A DNA stretch of 64,000 nt from an uncultured bacterium (lineage in GTDB: Bacteria; Verrucomicrobiota; Lentisphaeria; Victivallales; UBA1829), in assembly GCA_902780135.1 (NCBI GenBank), contig CACZEK010000006.1:62001-126000 (forward strand), in the 5' to 3' direction. Below are positions 1-12,087 of the stretch, piece after piece (position 1 is the first letter of the stretch; every line of letters begins with the position of its first letter). The position numbers were made by a program, and so were the translations under genes. The notes under the pieces were generated by a model. It had not been told where the DNA came from. It saw only the letters and a list, made by a program, of their open reading frames with translations, and searched no databases.

Positions 1-3238
<3,238 letters not shown>

Positions 3239-3277
3239 CGTATGCCTCCGTTAAGTTCGAGAAAAAAACAGAATTAT

Positions 3278-3306
3278 AATATATATCCGCTTCCATGCGG
3301 AATCAA
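3278..3306 (-). promoter_or_regulatory. Promoter of metH
   Basis: On the minus strand TTGATT (3301-3306) and TATATT (3278-3283) are separated by 17 bp, which places the transcription start about 35 nt before the metH ATG. Confidence 0.6.
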
Positions 3307-3330
3307 GACGGGGCGGTTCCGCGCGGCGGA

Positions 3331-3373
3331 AAAAAAGCAAAGAAAAAGCCGGAAGCTCCGAAAGCCTCCGGCT
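3331..3373 (-). terminator. Rho-independent terminator of the lipoprotein gene
   Basis: On the minus strand a GC-rich stem with arms AGCCGGAGGC/AGCTTCCGGCT (3348-3373) is followed by a T-rich tract (3331-3347). It lies just after the stop codon of the lipoprotein gene and insulates metH. Confidence 0.8.
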
Positions 3374-3402
3374 GAATCGAATGATATCCGAACGGACGCG
3401 TC

Positions 3403-4014
3403 TCAATCCTGCGATTCGACCGACACCTCTTCGGGATCCGCGGGAGCCTGAATGTCAAGCGGATCCTGGCTGACCACGGTCGCGCCGTGCCCGTCCACGC
3501 TGCGGATATCGGAAGACCTGGAGCCGGCGTCCGACAGCGGGACAGCGGGCGTGGGGATGGCCTGGTCGGCGAGCTCGCGGGCGACTTCCTGGCGTCTGCG
3601 CTGCGTGGCTTCCTGTTCGATGGACGACTCCTCGGGATCCGGGAGCGGCTGAAGGTTGATCACGATATTGCTTTCGGTGAAACGCCAGGCGCCGTTGCTG
3701 AGAAGGCCCGCGGCAGGCAGGATGAAAATGCTGCCGAGCGCATCAAGTTTTCCCGTGGAGCTGAGTTCGCTGTCCGCGGCGTAATAGGCGACCCGGTAGC
3801 CCGGCTTGTACGCAGTGATGAGGAGCGCGTTCCGGGTCGGCACCGAAATGAACATGGGGGAAAGCATATGGTATTCCGCGCCGTTCGCGATAACGGCGGC
3901 ATCGCTCGGCGTGACCGTGACGGAAACGAGCTGTTCGCCACGGGCAAGGAAGGAGCAGCCGGAGGAAAACGCAAGGATCATGGCAGAACAAACAGCGAGA
4001 AAAAGATATTTCAT
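3403..4014 (-). CDS. Predicted lipoprotein of unknown function, PEGA-like
   Basis: The 203-residue product starts with a signal peptide ending in a lipobox, SSGC, with the acylated cysteine at residue 20. It should be anchored in a membrane facing the periplasm. The following 100 residues look like a small beta-rich module (a PEGA-like phrase VTVTPSDAAVIANG and then YKPGYRV), as in surface lipoproteins. The last 70 residues are polar and rich in Glu, Ser and Pro, probably disordered. It is a single-gene transcript with its own promoter (4068-4096) and terminator. No specific role can be named. Confidence 0.8.
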   Translation of the reverse strand: MKYLFLAVCSAMILAFSSGCSFLARGEQLVSVTVTPSDAAVIANGAEYHMLSPMFISVPTRNALLITAYKPGYRVAYYAADSELSSTGKLDALGSIFILPAAGLLSNGAWRFTESNIVINLQPLPDPEESSIEQEATQRRRQEVARELADQAIPTPAVPLSDAGSRSSDIRSVDGHGATVVSQDPLDIQAPADPEEVSVESQD

Positions 4015-4067
4015 GTCGAAAGTCCTTTCAGGAAGAGGATATTCTCGAAAAACAGAAATTTAGTTTT

Positions 4068-4096
4068 AATATACCGTGAGAAACGGCGGAATGCAA
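4068..4096 (-). promoter_or_regulatory. Promoter of the lipoprotein gene
   Basis: On the minus strand TTGCAT (4091-4096), a 17-bp spacer and TATATT (4068-4073). Confidence 0.6.
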
Positions 4097-4186
4097 GTTT
4101 TTTTTCCCTTTTTCCCGAAAAAAGGGCGTCTTACGGTCTGAAAGCCCCAAAACCGAACCTTTTTTACGTATTTTTGGGGAATTTGC

Positions 4187-4216
4187 TTGACAAATGCCGA
4201 ACCGGGGCTACATTAT
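4187..4216 (+). promoter_or_regulatory. Promoter of the U32-like array
   Basis: TTGACA (4187-4192), a perfect -35, is followed by TACATT (4209-4214, 16 bp) or CATTAT (4211-4216, 18 bp). This is the only clear promoter before the five-gene array, so the array is probably one transcript. Confidence 0.55.
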
Positions 4217-4293
4217 TAAAAAAGACTATCTCCCTTTTTTTACCAGGAAACTCTGCGGTTTATTACTGAAAAAGATGATTTAAGCAGGCAGGT

Positions 4294-5430
4294 ATGAAAA
4301 ACAGCGCCAGAACAAAATTCGCAGTCGGCTACTATATGTCGAAAAAGGCGGACGACCCGACATCTTTCAGCGAACTTGCCAAACGGTTTGCGCCCAGACT
4401 CCGCGAAGTCTATTTCCCCTGGCCCGGCGTTTCAAACGGCAGAGCAGTGCATTTCAGTCCGGCCGACGAAGAACGCCTCGCCGCGGACCTGAAATACTGC
4501 CGCGACCACGGGATGAAACTGGATTTCCTGGCAAACGCCGCATGCTACGGAGAAAGATCATGCACCGAAGAGCAGCGTCTTCAGCTCTCTGGGATCATAA
4601 AGCGTCTCGACAAACTGGGGCTGCACCCCGAGATCGTCACGACCACGTCGCCCTACATCGCAAGGGTCTTCAAACTGTATTTCCCGGACATCGAAGTCCG
4701 CGCGTCCGTCAACATGCGCCTGAGGAACACTCTCGCGCTGGAATACCTCGCGCCGCTCTTCGATTCCTTCTACATCTCCCGCGATGTCCAGCGAGACCTG
4801 CCGACGTTCCGCACGATCTCCGCGTGGTGCAAGGACCACGGCAAGAAGCTTTGCATGCTGGTGAACAGCGGCTGCATGCGCGACTGCCCCTGGCATACTT
4901 TTCACGACGCCATGGTCGCGCACAAGATATCCAACGCTTTCCCGGAAATGACTTACAGGAACCTGGGGCTTGTCTGCTCCCGGATCTTCGACCGGGAGAG
5001 CTCGAGGGAGGAGTTCCTGCGCTGCACCTGGATCCGCCCGGAAGACGTCCATGTTTTCGAGCCCGACCTCGAAACGGTCAAGCTCGCGACCAGGGGCGCA
5101 GCGCATCCGGTTGAAATCGTGGAGGCGTACCTGAACGGGTCATACGACGGCGACCTGCTGCGTCTGACGGATCCGAGCCACGCGTTCGGATTCCGTCCGT
5201 ACCGGATCGACAACAAATCGTTCCCCGCGGACTGGGTGACCAGCGGCATCGCGGGAAAATGCGCGGAAAACTGCACCCATTGCGGGAAATGCACGGAGAT
5301 ACTGGACCGGGTCCTGAAATACGACCTCGACAGGAACATGCGGGCGGACGTTTTTTCCATTCGCGACCACATGGTGCTGTTCGCGCCGGGGAAACGGCAG
5401 AGCTATTCGGAACTGAACATCACGAAATAA
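4294..5430 (+). CDS. U32-like TIM-barrel Fe-S protein, paralogue 1 (type A)
   Basis: First of five tandem paralogues. The 378-residue product has the layout of U32/YhbU/UbiV-type proteins: YFPWPG (40-45), NAACYG (C84), TTTSPY (116-121), ASVNMR (137-142), ISRDVQRDL (161-169) and CMLVNSGCMRDCPW with C187, C194 and C198. A C-terminal CAENCTHCGKC carries C323, C327, C330 and C333. U32-type proteins such as UbiU/UbiV hold [4Fe-4S] clusters on such cysteines and act in RNA or quinone hydroxylation, so a cluster-bearing, non-proteolytic role is likely. The substrate is unknown. It has no signal peptide or membrane segment, so it is cytoplasmic. An AGGCAGG Shine-Dalgarno precedes the ATG. The assignment to U32 rests on motifs read by eye. 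Confidence 0.7.
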   Translation: MKNSARTKFAVGYYMSKKADDPTSFSELAKRFAPRLREVYFPWPGVSNGRAVHFSPADEERLAADLKYCRDHGMKLDFLANAACYGERSCTEEQRLQLSGIIKRLDKLGLHPEIVTTTSPYIARVFKLYFPDIEVRASVNMRLRNTLALEYLAPLFDSFYISRDVQRDLPTFRTISAWCKDHGKKLCMLVNSGCMRDCPWHTFHDAMVAHKISNAFPEMTYRNLGLVCSRIFDRESSREEFLRCTWIRPEDVHVFEPDLETVKLATRGAAHPVEIVEAYLNGSYDGDLLRLTDPSHAFGFRPYRIDNKSFPADWVTSGIAGKCAENCTHCGKCTEILDRVLKYDLDRNMRADVFSIRDHMVLFAPGKRQSYSELNITK

Positions 5431-5604
5431 AAAACCGGGCTTGACGCATCCAGGACACCAACGATGAGTACAGAAAAAAACATTCGAACGAAATTCGCAG
5501 TCGGGCACTTCCTGACGGAAAAACCGGATGACCCGGCATCCTTCGCCGAACTGGCAAGGCGTTTCGCGCCCAGGCTCCGCGAAGTCTATTTCCCCTGGCC
5601 CGGC
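5386..5604 (+). repeat. Direct repeat copy 1 spanning a gene junction
   Basis: This 219-bp stretch runs from the 3' end of paralogue 1 through the spacer into the first 47 codons of paralogue 2. It is nearly identical to 7818-8035. It marks a recent duplication or recombination inside the array. Confidence 0.85.
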
Positions 5605-6630
5605 CTTTCAAACGCCAGGGCGAAAGTCTACAACAAGCCGGACGACGAGGAACGCATCGCCGCCGACCTGAAATACTGCCGCGAACACGGCATGAAACTG
5701 GACATCCTGGCAAACGCGACCTGCTACGGGGACAAGGCGTTCTCGGAGGAACAGCGCCTTCAGATCGTCGGGATCATAAAGCACCTCGACAAACTGGGGC
5801 TGTACCCCGAGATCGTCACGACCACGTCGCCCTACATCGCGAAAGTCTTCAAACTGAATTTCCCCGACATCGAAGTCCGCGCGTCCGTCAACATGCGCCT
5901 CAGGAACACCCTCGCGCTCGAATACCTCGCGCCGCTGTACGATTCCTACTACATCTGCCGCGACGTCCAGCGAGACCTGCCGACGTTCCACATGATGGCG
6001 GACTGGTGCAAGGACCACGGCAAGAAGCTCTGCATGCTGGCGAACAGCGGCTGCGTACGGAACTGTCCGTGGCAGGTTTTCCACGAGACGCTGCTTTCCC
6101 ATAAATTCAACGAAGCCTTCCGCGAGATGGGCAATCACAACCTGGAGCTGCTCTGCAACCGCATTTTCACAAAAAAAAGCATGCGCGCCAATTTCCTGCG
6201 CTGCACCTGGATCCGCCCGGAAGACGTCCATGTGTTCGAACCGGAGCTCGAAACGATCAAGCTTTCGACCAGAGAGGCAAGGCACCCGCTCGAAATCGCG
6301 GAGGCATACGTCAACGGTTCGTACGACGGCGACCTGCTGCGGCTGACGGACCCGATCCACACGTTCGGATTCCGTCCGTACCGGGTCGACAACAAATCGT
6401 TCCCCGCGGACTGGGTGACCAGCGGCATCGCGGGAAAATGCGCGGAAAACTGCGTCCATTGCGGGAAATGCGAAGAGGTCCTGAAGCAGGTCCTGAAATA
6501 CGACCTTGACAACACCATACGGGCAGACAATTACTTCCTGCAAAAAAACTATACCATTCTCGCACCCAAAAAACGGCATGGTTTTTCGGACATGTCTTTT
6601 GCGCCCGACAAAAAAGAAGGTCGCTCATGA
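5464..6630 (+). CDS. U32-like TIM-barrel Fe-S protein, paralogue 2 (type A)
   Basis: The 388-residue product is closely related to paralogue 1 over its whole length, with the same YFPWPG, NATCYGD, TTTSPYI, ASVNMRLRN, CRDVQRDLP and NSGCVRNCPW motifs and the same C-terminal CAENCVHCGKC cluster. It therefore probably binds the same Fe-S centres. It differs mainly in the 190-235 linker after the CX3C motif and in its last 35 residues. The start lies 33 nt after paralogue 1, and its stop codon overlaps the start of paralogue 3 (ATGA), which indicates translational coupling. Its first 47 codons are almost the same DNA as those of paralogue 4. Confidence 0.7.
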   Translation: MSTEKNIRTKFAVGHFLTEKPDDPASFAELARRFAPRLREVYFPWPGLSNARAKVYNKPDDEERIAADLKYCREHGMKLDILANATCYGDKAFSEEQRLQIVGIIKHLDKLGLYPEIVTTTSPYIAKVFKLNFPDIEVRASVNMRLRNTLALEYLAPLYDSYYICRDVQRDLPTFHMMADWCKDHGKKLCMLANSGCVRNCPWQVFHETLLSHKFNEAFREMGNHNLELLCNRIFTKKSMRANFLRCTWIRPEDVHVFEPELETIKLSTREARHPLEIAEAYVNGSYDGDLLRLTDPIHTFGFRPYRVDNKSFPADWVTSGIAGKCAENCVHCGKCEEVLKQVLKYDLDNTIRADNYFLQKNYTILAPKKRHGFSDMSFAPDKKEGRS

Positions 6631-7817
6631 GCCAGGCATCCGCATCCAGCCAGACGAACATGAAGCGGCCTTCCGCTCCCGGGCAGCGGGATCGGACGGA
6701 TCTCCGGAGCGCCGGCCGCAAATTCGCCTTCGGATACTTTTTCGGAGTCCGAAACGGTTTTTCGTTCCGCGACCTGGCGGAACAGTATGCGCCGTTTCTG
6801 AAGGAGGTCTATTTCCCCTGGCCCGGCCTCCTCTCCGCCCGCGTGCTCAGCGGAGACCCCGTGCCGCAGCGGAAACAGCTTGCCGACGATCTGCGCTTCT
6901 GCCGTTCGAAAGGCATGGCGCTGGACTTGCTGGTCAATGCGACCTGCTACGGGGACAAGGCGTTTACGGCGGATCAGAAAAAGGATTACTTCGCGAACCT
7001 GAAGGAAATGGGCGATTCCGGCATCATGCCGGAGATCGTCACCACGACGTCCCCGTACATCGCGACCATCTCAAAAAAATACGACGGGTCCATCGACCGG
7101 CGGGCGAGCGTGAACATGCGCCTGAACTCCACGATCGCCATGGAATATGTCGCGGACGAATTCGACTCGTTTTACATCAGCCGCGATCTCCAGCGCGACC
7201 TGCCGACCGTGAAGATGTTCGCCGAATGGGGCAAAAAGAACAACAGAAAAATCTGCATGCTGGCAAACAGCGGATGTCTGCGCAACTGCCCGTGGCAGAC
7301 ATTCCACGAAACCCTGCTGGCACATAAATCCATATTCGTCCAGGGCGAGGAGCAGCAGCGGGCGATCAGGGAAATGATGGCGATCCAAATGCATCCGACC
7401 TTGTGCATCGAGCTCGCGAAGAACAAACAATACGAGGAGATCCTCCGCGCCACCTGGATCCGTCCGGAAGACCTGTTCCGCTACGACCCCTATATCTCCG
7501 TTTTCAAGCTCTCCACGCGCGAGGCGGACCGGCCCGACCTGATCCTGAAGGCATACACGTCAGGCTCCTTCGAAGGGAATCTGCTTCGCATCCTGGATCC
7601 GGGTTTCCACCCCTTCTTCCCCACCAGGATATTCGACAACAAGGCGTTCCCGAAAGAATGGAGCGAGGGGAAGATCGCAGGAGCCTGCGCCGCGAACTGC
7701 ACGCACTGCGGAAAATGCACCGAAGTCCTGAATCTTGTTCTCAAGCGGGATCCCGGGCTCCCGGACGTTACCGGATATTCCGTAGCGCCGCCGAAACCCA
7801 TCGTCATGCCGGGCTGA
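6627..7817 (+). CDS. U32-like TIM-barrel Fe-S protein, paralogue 3 (type B)
   Basis: The 396-residue product belongs to a second subtype, shared with paralogue 5. It has KFAFGYFFG and QYAPFLKEVYFPWPG near the N-terminus, and GDPVPQRKQLADDLRFCRSKGM where type A has a charged stretch. All motif cysteines are kept: CYGD, NSGCLRNCPW and a C-terminal CAANCTHCGKC. A 14-residue insertion follows the CX3C motif. The start is ATG at 6627, overlapping the stop of paralogue 2, with GAAGGT upstream. Retention of cysteines in both subtypes suggests that the clusters are needed in each. The two subtypes may act as partners, as UbiU and UbiV do, but that is inference. Confidence 0.7.
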   Translation: MSQASASSQTNMKRPSAPGQRDRTDLRSAGRKFAFGYFFGVRNGFSFRDLAEQYAPFLKEVYFPWPGLLSARVLSGDPVPQRKQLADDLRFCRSKGMALDLLVNATCYGDKAFTADQKKDYFANLKEMGDSGIMPEIVTTTSPYIATISKKYDGSIDRRASVNMRLNSTIAMEYVADEFDSFYISRDLQRDLPTVKMFAEWGKKNNRKICMLANSGCLRNCPWQTFHETLLAHKSIFVQGEEQQRAIREMMAIQMHPTLCIELAKNKQYEEILRATWIRPEDLFRYDPYISVFKLSTREADRPDLILKAYTSGSFEGNLLRILDPGFHPFFPTRIFDNKAFPKEWSEGKIAGACAANCTHCGKCTEVLNLVLKRDPGLPDVTGYSVAPPKPIVMPG

Positions 7818-8035
7818 CCGGGGAAACGGCAGAACGATTCGAAACCGGACATCACGAAAACAAAACCGGGCTTGACGCATCCAGGGCGATAACGATGAGT
7901 ACAGAAAAAAACATTCGAACGAAATTCGCAGTCGGGCACTTCCTGACGGAAAAACCGGACGATCCGGCGTCCTTCACGGAACTGGCAAGGCGTTTCGCGC
8001 CCAGGCTCCGCGAAGTCTATTTCCCCTGGCCCGGC
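7818..8035 (+). repeat. Direct repeat copy 2, includes the fossil tail of a lost paralogue
   Basis: Near-identical to 5386-5604. Its first 60 bp are non-coding here but still read PGKRQ...DITK, the C-terminus of paralogue 1, in frame. A type A gene end therefore sits between paralogues 3 and 4 without a gene, and the remainder is the 5' end of paralogue 4. Confidence 0.85.
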
Positions 8036-8998
8036 ATCACGAATGGAAGACCGCGCATGGTCGACATCCCGGATGAAGAGGAACGTACCATCTCCGACCT
8101 GGAATTATGCCGCAAACACGGAATGAAGCTGGATCTCCTGGTAAACGGAACCTGTTACGGAGAAAAGGCATGCACGGAAGAGCAGCGGCTCCAAATCGCC
8201 GGGGCCATCAGGTATCTTGACAAGAAAGGGCTGTACCCGGAGATCGTCACGACCACGTCGCCCTATATCGCGAGGCTTTGCAAGCGCCAGTTCCCCGACA
8301 TCGAGGTCAGGGCGTCCGTCAACATGCGGCTTCGGAACACCCTCGCGCTCGAATATCTTGCACCGGATTTTGATTCCTTTTACATCTGCCGCGACGTCCA
8401 GCGCGACCTGCCGACGTTCCATGCCATGGCGGCATGGTGCAAAGAACACGACAGAAAACTCTGCATGCTGGTGAACAGCGGCTGCGTGCGGGATTGCCCC
8501 TGGCATGTCTTCCACATTCTGCAGCACGGACACAATTATCGCGGCATCTTCCCGGAAATGGAGAGGTTAAAGCTGTGGTTCGTCTGCTACGATCTCTACA
8601 TGAAAAAGAAGGACTACGCCGAATTCCTGCGAGGCACCTGGATTCGCCCCGAAGACGTTCACCTGTTCGAACCTGAGCTTGAGACGATCAAGCTGGCAAC
8701 CCGGCGAACGAACCACGCGTTCAAAATTCTGGAAGCATACCTCGAAGGTTCCTTCGACGGCAATCTGCTGCATCTGACGGAACCATATCAAGGAAGCGGA
8801 TTCCGTCCGTACCGGATCGACAACAAATCGTTCCCCGCGGACTGGGCGACAAGCGGCATCGCGGGAAAATGCGCGGAGAATTGCGTCCATTGCGGGAAAT
8901 GCGAAAAGATTCTGCAGCAGGTTTTGAAATACGACATTGACCCCAATACCCGACTGGACGGCTATTCCGTGAACAAAATCGTTTATTCCACGAAATAA
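7895..8998 (+). CDS. U32-like TIM-barrel Fe-S protein, paralogue 4 (type A)
   Basis: The frame is open upstream of 7895, but homology to paralogue 2 begins exactly at this ATG (MSTEKNIRTKF), giving 367 residues. It keeps YFPWPG, CYGE, TTTSPYIARL, ASVNMRLRN, CRDVQRDLP, NSGCVRDCPW and C-terminal CAENCVHCGKC. The first 47 codons and the leader duplicate those of paralogue 2, while the rest has diverged, for example in the 200-235 segment and a shorter C-terminus. It was probably made by duplication of the junction at 5386. Expression is expected from the common promoter. The function is unassigned, as for the other members. Confidence 0.7.
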   Translation: MSTEKNIRTKFAVGHFLTEKPDDPASFTELARRFAPRLREVYFPWPGITNGRPRMVDIPDEEERTISDLELCRKHGMKLDLLVNGTCYGEKACTEEQRLQIAGAIRYLDKKGLYPEIVTTTSPYIARLCKRQFPDIEVRASVNMRLRNTLALEYLAPDFDSFYICRDVQRDLPTFHAMAAWCKEHDRKLCMLVNSGCVRDCPWHVFHILQHGHNYRGIFPEMERLKLWFVCYDLYMKKKDYAEFLRGTWIRPEDVHLFEPELETIKLATRRTNHAFKILEAYLEGSFDGNLLHLTEPYQGSGFRPYRIDNKSFPADWATSGIAGKCAENCVHCGKCEKILQQVLKYDIDPNTRLDGYSVNKIVYSTK

Positions 8999-9114
8999 TG
9001 AAGGAGCTTTGACAGAATCCGGGACCGAATCGAAGAAAAAAGCTTCACGAATCCGACCGGAATGCCCCGCGCCATGGCTAACGACACAAATCTGACATAA
9101 CAAGGATCCCATTC

Positions 9115-10296
9115 ATGAGCAACCCGACCTTTCAACTGAATCTCCCGAAGATCACTGTCCCGAAGTATACGAAATACCGGCTTGCGGAGCCCGGGGGCGG
9201 CCGCCCTCCGCGCCCGGCGGGCAAATTCGCCTTCGGGTATTTCTTCGGGAAACGCGGCGGGTTCACGTTCCGCGACCTCGCCGGACAATATGCGCCGTTT
9301 CTGAAGGAGATCTACTTCCCGTGGCCCGGACTGCTCTCCGCCCGCGAACTGGAAGGCGACCCGGTCCCGCTCAGGAAACAGCTTGTCGAAGACCTGAAGT
9401 TCTGCCGTTCGAAAGGGATGGAGCTCGACCTTCTCGTGAACGCGACGTGCTACGGAGACGCGTCCTTCACACGCGCGCAGTGCGACGATTACTACTCGCA
9501 TCTGCGGGAGCTCGCCTCGAACGGGCTCCTGCCGGAAGTCGTCACGACCACGTCGCCTTACATCGCGGAGATCACGAAAAAATTCGACGGGTCCATCGAC
9601 CGCCGGGCAAGCGTGAACATGCGCCTGAACTCCACGCTCGCGATGGAGTACGTCATGCGCGAATTCGATTCGTTCTACATCTGCCGGGACGTCCAGCGGG
9701 AGCTTTCCGACATGAAGGTCTTCGCCGAGTGGGGGAAAAAGAACGGCAAAAAGCTCTGCATGCTGGCGAACAGCGCGTGCCTGCGCTACTGCCCGTGGCA
9801 GACGTTCCACGAGACCCTCCTCTCGCACAACTACAAACACGCCCTCCCCGAAATGAAAAAACTCGAAATGCCCCCGACCCTGTGCGCGGGATTCGTTTCG
9901 AACAAACAGTACGAGGAGATCCTCCGCGGTTCCTGGATACGCCCCGAAGACCTGCACCGCTATGAACCGTACGTCTCCGTCATCAAGCTCTCCACCCGCG
10001 AGGCGGACCGGCCCGACCTGATCCTGAAGGCGTACACGTCCGGCTCCTTCGACGGAGACCTGCTTCAGATCCTGGATCCGACCTTTTCCTTCCTCGTCGC
10101 CCCGCAGATCTTCGACAACAAGGCGTTCCCGAAAGAATGGAGCGAGGGGAAGATCGCCGGACGCTGCGCGAACGACTGCACGCACTGCGGGAAATGCACC
10201 GAAGTCCTGAAGCTTATCCTCAAACGCGACCCGGATCTGCCGGACGGTTCCGCCCGTTCCGCCACGAAGAAAACGGCGCCGAAACGCCGCCACTGA
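9115..10296 (+). CDS. U32-like TIM-barrel Fe-S protein, paralogue 5 (type B)
   Basis: The 393-residue product is most similar to paralogue 3, sharing KFAFGYFFGK, QYAPFLKEIYFPWPG, FCRSKGMELDLLVNATC, SIDRRASVNMRLNST and TSGSFDGDLLQILDP. The cysteine motifs are CYGD, NSACLRYCPW and CANDCTHCGKC; the usual Gly before the first CX3C Cys is Ala here. A Pro/Gly/Arg-rich 30-residue N-terminal extension and a basic C-terminal tail are specific to this copy. It lies 116 nt after paralogue 4, preceded by AAGGA, and is followed directly by the array terminator, so it is the last gene of the transcript. Confidence 0.7.
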   Translation: MSNPTFQLNLPKITVPKYTKYRLAEPGGGRPPRPAGKFAFGYFFGKRGGFTFRDLAGQYAPFLKEIYFPWPGLLSARELEGDPVPLRKQLVEDLKFCRSKGMELDLLVNATCYGDASFTRAQCDDYYSHLRELASNGLLPEVVTTTSPYIAEITKKFDGSIDRRASVNMRLNSTLAMEYVMREFDSFYICRDVQRELSDMKVFAEWGKKNGKKLCMLANSACLRYCPWQTFHETLLSHNYKHALPEMKKLEMPPTLCAGFVSNKQYEEILRGSWIRPEDLHRYEPYVSVIKLSTREADRPDLILKAYTSGSFDGDLLQILDPTFSFLVAPQIFDNKAFPKEWSEGKIAGRCANDCTHCGKCTEVLKLILKRDPDLPDGSARSATKKTAPKRRH

Positions 10297-10320
10297 CCGT
10301 GTCCCGGGGAGAATAAACAG

Positions 10321-10344
10321 GACGGGACCCGTCCCGTCTTTTTT
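10321..10344 (+). terminator. Terminator of the U32-like array
   Basis: A perfect 7-bp stem (GACGGGA/TCCCGTC) with a 4-nt loop is followed by six T. Confidence 0.9.
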
Positions 10345-10365
10345 GAGGCGGGAAGCGATCCGTTT

Positions 10366-11685
10366 CTACTCGCCGCGGCGCAGTCTTCTGCGCTGGCCGG
10401 GATACTCCGGCGAGACGTAGGTGTCCTGCGGGAACACGCCGCCGATCTTCGTCTGCATGTCGCCGGCTTCCTGGTAGATGTCGCTGCACTCCTGGAACAC
10501 CCTCAGGCCGAACACCGGCAGGATCGCCAGCAGGTGGTCGAAGATGTCCGACTGGATCCGTTCGTATTCGCTCCAGTCGGTCGTGTTCGTGAAGCAGTAG
10601 ATCTCGATCGGAAGCCCGGTCGCGCCCGGCTGGAGCTGCCGCACGATCACGGTCATGTTCTGGTTGACCGTCTTCAGCGAACGCAGGTATTTTGCCACGT
10701 AGATGCGGAACGTCCCGATGTTGGTGATGCGGCGGCTGTTGATCGGCTTCGCGCCCTTCTCCTCCAGCGCATGGTTCCACTCCTCGATCTCCTTGCGCTT
10801 TTCGTTCAGATAGTCGTCCAGCAGCACGAATTCGTCCAGCCCGGCGATCTCGTCGTCGTCGAGGAACCGGACGCTCCGCATGTCGATGTTCAGCGCGCGC
10901 TTGATGCGGCGGCCGCCGGACTCGAAGACGCCGCGCCAGTTGATGAACGTCTCCACGGTCAGTTTCCGCGTCGGCACGGTCACGATGGTCATGTCCCAGT
11001 TCCTTACCTTTACCGTGTGCAGCGCGATGTCCACGATCACGCCGTCCACGTTCTCCGACGGCAGAACGATCCAGTCGCCGATCCGGATCATGTGGTTCGT
11101 GCTGAGCTGGATCCCGGAGACCAGCGCCAGGATCGTGTCCTGGAAGATCAGGATCAGCACCGCGAGCACCGCGCCGAGACCGGACAGCAGCATCACCGGG
11201 CTTTTGTTCATCAGGATGGACGCGATCATGATGATCGTCACGATCACGGCGAACAGCTGGATCAGCTGGATGCCGCCTTTGATGGAATGGTCGTGCGTGC
11301 TTGCATGGTTGCGGTACCAGATGTCCAGGATATTCAGAAGGCTGATCAATGCGGACACCGCGCAAATGAGCGTGAGCGCCATGCAGATCTTTCGCGTGAT
11401 CACCAGGTTTTCCGGATTGACGTTCACCGCTTCCAGGATCAGGTACACCACCACGATCGGCACGATGAACGCCAGGCGCGAGGCGGTCACATACAGCTGT
11501 TTTTTGTACTCGCCGTTTTGAGTCGAATGCTTCCTGAATATGAGCTGCAGCCCGTACAGGAAGACCTGCCGTATGGCAAGATTGACCAGAATGATGGCGA
11601 GCAGTACCCCCGCAAGGCACAGGTTCGTCAGAACGGGATGGACCGCCATTGAGTCTTTGATGAATGCAGTCAGTTCGGATAACAT
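10366..11685 (-). CDS. Mechanosensitive channel, MscS superfamily, YbdG type
   Basis: Inner-membrane channel expected to open under membrane tension and protect against osmotic downshock. The 439-residue product has about five hydrophobic segments. The last one, with GLGAVLAVLILIFQDTILALVSGIQL, leads into the soluble beta domain RIGDWIVLPSENVDGVIVDI, the conserved MscS core. The length and the C-terminal domain with NSRRITNIGTFR and YCFTNTTDW match the YbdG/MscM group rather than MscS itself. An in-frame ATG exists at 11715, but the ATG at 11685 has AGAAGGA upstream and starts like YbdG, so I prefer it. It is transcribed alone from 11819-11846 and converges on the U32-like array. Confidence 0.9.
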   Translation of the reverse strand: MLSELTAFIKDSMAVHPVLTNLCLAGVLLAIILVNLAIRQVFLYGLQLIFRKHSTQNGEYKKQLYVTASRLAFIVPIVVVYLILEAVNVNPENLVITRKICMALTLICAVSALISLLNILDIWYRNHASTHDHSIKGGIQLIQLFAVIVTIIMIASILMNKSPVMLLSGLGAVLAVLILIFQDTILALVSGIQLSTNHMIRIGDWIVLPSENVDGVIVDIALHTVKVRNWDMTIVTVPTRKLTVETFINWRGVFESGGRRIKRALNIDMRSVRFLDDDEIAGLDEFVLLDDYLNEKRKEIEEWNHALEEKGAKPINSRRITNIGTFRIYVAKYLRSLKTVNQNMTVIVRQLQPGATGLPIEIYCFTNTTDWSEYERIQSDIFDHLLAILPVFGLRVFQECSDIYQEAGDMQTKIGGVFPQDTYVSPEYPGQRRRLRRGE

Positions 11686-11818
11686 GAGCTCGGAATCCTT
11701 CTGCGAGGAGGGCATCCATGCTCAGAAAAGAGGAGGCCCCCGGATGTTCGGTTCAACGGAAGCGGATGCGCAGTGCGGCGCGAAAGACGTCGCAACGGCT
11801 CCGGCGTATACTGCTTCT

Positions 11819-11846
11819 AATATATCATCATCCCGCGCGTTTTCAA
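11819..11846 (-). promoter_or_regulatory. Promoter of the mechanosensitive channel gene
   Basis: On the minus strand TTGAAA (11841-11846), 16 bp, TATATT (11819-11824). The start site is about 125 nt before the gene. Confidence 0.55.
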
Positions 11847-11965
11847 GATGCTTCTGGATCCGTTCGTCCGTTTTTCGGTGGCGGAAAACGTTTGTTTCCG
11901 TTTGCCCGAGCCGGATTTCTTCTCCTCAAACCGCGCCCCGCCTTTTGTTTTTTTGCGATTCCGGT

Positions 11966-11993
11966 TTGATTTTTCCTGACGATGCAGTATATT
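11966..11993 (+). promoter_or_regulatory. Promoter of rpsD
   Basis: TTGATT (11966-11971), 16 bp, TATATT (11988-11993). The leader of about 90 nt contains no obvious regulatory fold beyond a GC-rich run near 12010. It could hold an S4 autoregulatory site, but I cannot show one. Confidence 0.6.
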
Positions 11994-12087
11994 ATTAGAT
12001 TCGTTTTGTACGGCGGGCCCCCGGTTTACTGGAGCTTGACGCCTGCCGCACAGTAAAATCAACCCTTCATACGAAAGGACACATGGG

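Noticed and set aside
3239..3300. Possible SAM or cobalamin riboswitch before metH
   Set aside because: The predicted leader is only about 35 nt, and no riboswitch core or terminator is present.
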